From SZUA-186 sp039714155 (GTDB lineage: Bacteria > Pseudomonadota > Gammaproteobacteria > UBA9214), in the NCBI GenBank assembly GCA_039714155.1, contig JBDLJX010000096.1, forward strand, positions 1 through 9,589: a stretch of DNA of 9,589 nucleotides. Direction: 5' to 3'. The notes beneath the pieces were generated by a model. The model had not been told where the DNA came from and made no database searches. It saw nothing but the letters and a program-made list of their open reading frames with translations. A program made the position numbers and the translations under genes. Shown here piece by piece: positions 6,156 through 9,589 of this stretch. Position 1 is the stretch's first letter; each line of letters begins with the position of its first letter.

Positions 6156-6626
6156 ATGAATATCAATGCCACCCTGATTGGCCAGGCAATTGCCTTTTTC
6201 CTGTTCGTCGTGTTCTGCATGAAGTATGTGTGGCCACCGATCCTGCATGCGCTGGAAGAACGCAAGAAAAAGATCGCCGATGGCCTGGCTGCAGCCGAAC
6301 ATGGCAGGCACGAGCAGGTACTGGCCGAGGAACGCGCCAAGGAACTGCTGCGTGAGGCCAAGGAGCAGGCCGGTGACATCATTACCCGTGCCGACAAGCG
6401 TGCAGCGGAAATTGTTGATGAGGCCAAGGACGACGCCAGGGCAGAAGGTGATCGTCTGATGACAGCCGCCCAGGCTGAAATCGAACAGGAGGTCAACCGC
6501 GTGAAGGAAGATCTGCGCGGGCAGGTAGTCAGCATCGCACTGGCAGGCGCCGGCAAGGTGCTGGAGCGCGAAGTGGACGAAGGCGCCCACGCCGAGCTGT
6601 TGAACAAGCTGGCGGCTGAAATCTAG
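6156..6626 (+). CDS. atpF: F1Fo ATP synthase subunit b
   Basis: 156 residues, the same length as E. coli subunit b. One N-terminal membrane helix (QAIAFFLFVVFCMKYVWPP, about 10-28) includes Cys21, Trp26, Pro27-Pro28 and Arg36 at E. coli positions. A long charged helix follows (residues 32-140, heptad-rich with many Glu, Lys, Arg and Ala), forming the right-handed coiled-coil peripheral stalk dimer. The C-terminal part (VSIALAGAGKVLEREVDE) binds delta at the top of F1. AGAGG at 6144-6148 lies 7 bases before the ATG. Only one b-type gene is present here, with no b' paralogue, as expected for a heterotrophic or sulfur-oxidising gammaproteobacterium with a homodimeric stalk. Confidence 0.97.
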   Translation: MNINATLIGQAIAFFLFVVFCMKYVWPPILHALEERKKKIADGLAAAEHGRHEQVLAEERAKELLREAKEQAGDIITRADKRAAEIVDEAKDDARAEGDRLMTAAQAEIEQEVNRVKEDLRGQVVSIALAGAGKVLEREVDEGAHAELLNKLAAEI

Positions 6627-6636
6627 GTAATCGCAG

Positions 6637-7173
6637 ATGGCTGAAACAATTACCGTGGCACGTCCCTATGCGCAGGCAGCCTTCCTGTTTGCGAGCGAGC
6701 ATCACACGTTGAAAGACTGGTCGGATATGTTGTCACTGCTGGCGGCGATTGCCGACGATGCAGGCATGCATGAGCTGATCGACAGCCCGCACCTGACAGA
6801 AAAACAGCTGGCCGACCTGTTTATCCAGGTGGCCGGCGAGCGGCTCGACGGGAAGGGTGCCAATTTTGTCCGCGTACTGGCTGCCAACGGGCGCCTGAAG
6901 CTGCTGCCCGAGATTGCCGCACTGTTCGAGATCCAGCGCCGCGCTGCCGAGGGCACCGTGCGTGCGGAACTGGTCACGGCCTTTCCTGCCAGCGATACAC
7001 AGCAGGCCGAAGTGATCGCCAGTCTGCGCAAGCGCCTCGGCCGCGAGGTCGAACTGAGCTGTTCAACCGATGCCGACCTGATCGGCGGTGCCATTATCCG
7101 TGCCGGTGACCTGGTCATCGATGGCTCCGTGCGCGGCAAACTGGAACGCCTGGGAACGGCACTGAATCACTAG
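6637..7173 (+). CDS. atpH: F1Fo ATP synthase subunit delta
   Basis: 178 residues, against 177 in E. coli. Delta caps the F1 head and ties it to the b dimer. The N-terminal six-helix domain starts ITVARPYAQAAF and contains the conserved NFVRVLAANGRLKLLPEI segment (about 87-104). The C-terminal signature is GGAIIRAGDLVIDGSVRGKLERL (about 151-173). The ATG is 10 bases after the atpF stop, and AGG within that stop region (6625-6627) is the likely ribosome site, which suggests translational coupling to atpF. Confidence 0.97.
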   Translation: MAETITVARPYAQAAFLFASEHHTLKDWSDMLSLLAAIADDAGMHELIDSPHLTEKQLADLFIQVAGERLDGKGANFVRVLAANGRLKLLPEIAALFEIQRRAAEGTVRAELVTAFPASDTQQAEVIASLRKRLGREVELSCSTDADLIGGAIIRAGDLVIDGSVRGKLERLGTALNH

Positions 7174-7227
7174 CGGCACACTGAATACTTCACTTATCAA
7201 GATAAAAGCTTATTCAAGGTAAACACT

Positions 7228-8769
<1,542 letters not shown>

Positions 8770-8783
8770 CGGGACTCACAACC

Positions 8784-8866
8784 GTAGCCCGGATGAAGCG
8801 TAGACTAATCCGGGAAAATGGTAGCAATTTCCCGGATTCCGGCCATGCGGCCTCCATCCGGGCTAC
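8784..8866. repeat. Double-palindrome intergenic repeat (REP-like), copy 2, inside atp operon
   Basis: An 83-bp imperfect palindrome in the atpA-atpG gap. The outer arms GTAGCCCGGATG (8784-8795) and CATCCGGGCTAC (8855-8866) pair perfectly over 12 bases. The inner arms 8807-8817 and 8828-8838 (AATCCGGGAAA with its complement) pair over 11. Each half can also fold alone, CCCGGAT with ATCCGGG, at 8788-8794/8808-8814 and 8831-8837/8856-8862. The loop of the left half has AGCGTAG, as in the copy at 2059-2143, although the arm sequences differ. It matches the GTAGCCCGGATGAAGCG-type repeats common in Gammaproteobacteria (recalled, not searched). It starts 14 bases after the atpA stop. Confidence 0.85.
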
Positions 8867-8898
8867 CGCTTTCTTATTAATGGCAACAAGGTAATAAA

Positions 8899-9589
8899 AT
8901 GGCAGGCGCGAAGGAAATCCGCACCAAGATTGCGAGCATCAAGAATACGCAGAAGATCACCAAGGCGATGGAGATGGTGGCAGCGAGCAAGATGCGCAGG
9001 GCGCAGGAACGCATGCTGGCCACGCGCCCCTATGCCGACAAGATCCAGAACGTGGTGGCGCACCTGTCGCATGCGCATCCGGAATATCACCATCCCTACC
9101 TGATAAAGCGGGAGGCAAAGCGTGTTGGCCTGATTATTATTTCCACTGATCGCGGTCTGTGCGGCGGGCTGAATATCAACCTGTTCAAGTCAGTGATCAA
9201 TACCATGAAGGAATGGGATGAGGCCGGCCTGGATATCGATCTGACCCTGATTGGTACCAAGAGCAATGCCTTTTTCAAGCGTCTCGGCGGCAATATCACC
9301 GCGACTGCCAGTCATCTGGGTGATGCACCGTCGATTATCGAACTGATCGGTACGGTCAAGGTCATGCTGGATGCCTATGAAGCGGGCGGCATTGATCGCC
9401 TGTACATTGCGCATAACGAGTTCGAGAACACCATGTCCCAGAATCCGGTACTGAAGCAGCTGATTCCGGTAACCGGTGAGGCCGACGAAAAGCTGGAAAT
9501 GCACTGGGACTACATATACGAACCGGACTCCAGGCCGGTCATGGACGCCCTGATGATTCGCTACATCGAATCACTGGTTTACCAGGGTG
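8899..9589 (+). CDS. atpG: F1Fo ATP synthase subunit gamma, C-terminus cut by window edge
   Basis: Open frame of 230 codons running off the right edge. Gamma is the central rotor shaft that couples c-ring rotation to conformational change in the alpha/beta head. The N-terminal helix MAGAKEIRTKIASIKNTQKI, then TKAMEMVAASKMRRAQ, is highly conserved and forms half of the coiled-coil axle. The Rossmann-like domain carries STDRGLCGGLNINLF at about 82-96. The visible end RYIESLVYQG corresponds to about residue 230 of the 287-residue E. coli protein, so the C-terminal axle helix (about 55-60 residues) is missing only because of the window boundary. AAGG at 8888-8891 lies 7 bases before the ATG. The gap from atpA (129 bases) is lengthened by the palindromic repeat. 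Confidence 0.97.
   Translation, partial: MAGAKEIRTKIASIKNTQKITKAMEMVAASKMRRAQERMLATRPYADKIQNVVAHLSHAHPEYHHPYLIKREAKRVGLIIISTDRGLCGGLNINLFKSVINTMKEWDEAGLDIDLTLIGTKSNAFFKRLGGNITATASHLGDAPSIIELIGTVKVMLDAYEAGGIDRLYIAHNEFENTMSQNPVLKQLIPVTGEADEKLEMHWDYIYEPDSRPVMDALMIRYIESLVYQG

Noticed and set aside
7193..7219. Near-repeat CTTATCAAG / CTTATTCAAGG before atpA
   Set aside because: Two short imperfect copies in AT-rich spacer; one simply includes the ribosome site. Not distinguishable from chance.

Overview
The window reads as chromosomal DNA of a gammaproteobacterium. The F1Fo ATP synthase subunits are close to the Escherichia coli proteins: AtpF is 156 aa, AtpA is 513 aa with its catalytic residues at E. 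coli positions, and the c subunit has the E. coli-type proton-binding loop. Dispersed palindromic repeats of a type common in environmental Gammaproteobacteria are also present. An eight-haem cytochrome and a sulfatase suggest a free-living, metabolically versatile organism, perhaps related to the Chromatiales or to sulfur or sediment bacteria. That placement is inference. No complete or unmistakable new defence, mobile or RNA system is visible.

All genes lie on the plus strand. Left part (1-2013): the C-terminal end of an arylsulfatase with its N-terminus outside the window, a strong inverted repeat just after its stop, a very small predicted lipoprotein, and a predicted exported HAD-superfamily phosphatase. 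Both the lipoprotein and the phosphatase carry export signals, so this part looks like an envelope or periplasmic module that could act on sulfate and phosphate esters.

Middle part (2014-4612): an 85-bp double-palindrome repeat, then a predicted periplasmic c-type cytochrome of about 750 aa with eight CxxCH sites followed by HEAT-like and TPR repeats. The gap after it holds a near-consensus sigma-70 promoter (TTGACC, 18 bp, TATAAT) about 90 bp before the ATP synthase genes.

Right part (4613-9589): the operon atpI-atpB-atpE-atpF-atpH-atpA-atpG in the standard order, with atpG cut by the window edge. These genes encode the membrane proton channel (a, c, b), the stalk and stator (b, delta, gamma) and the alpha subunit of F1. 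Beta and epsilon would be expected beyond the right edge.

Points that stand out: a second double-palindrome repeat of the same architecture as the first sits inside the operon between atpA and atpG. An A8 run at the end of atpI is placed so that a -1 slip would fuse AtpI in frame to AtpB. An AU-rich leader precedes atpE. The neighbour upstream of the atp operon is a multihaem cytochrome instead of the parAB/gidB genes often found there.
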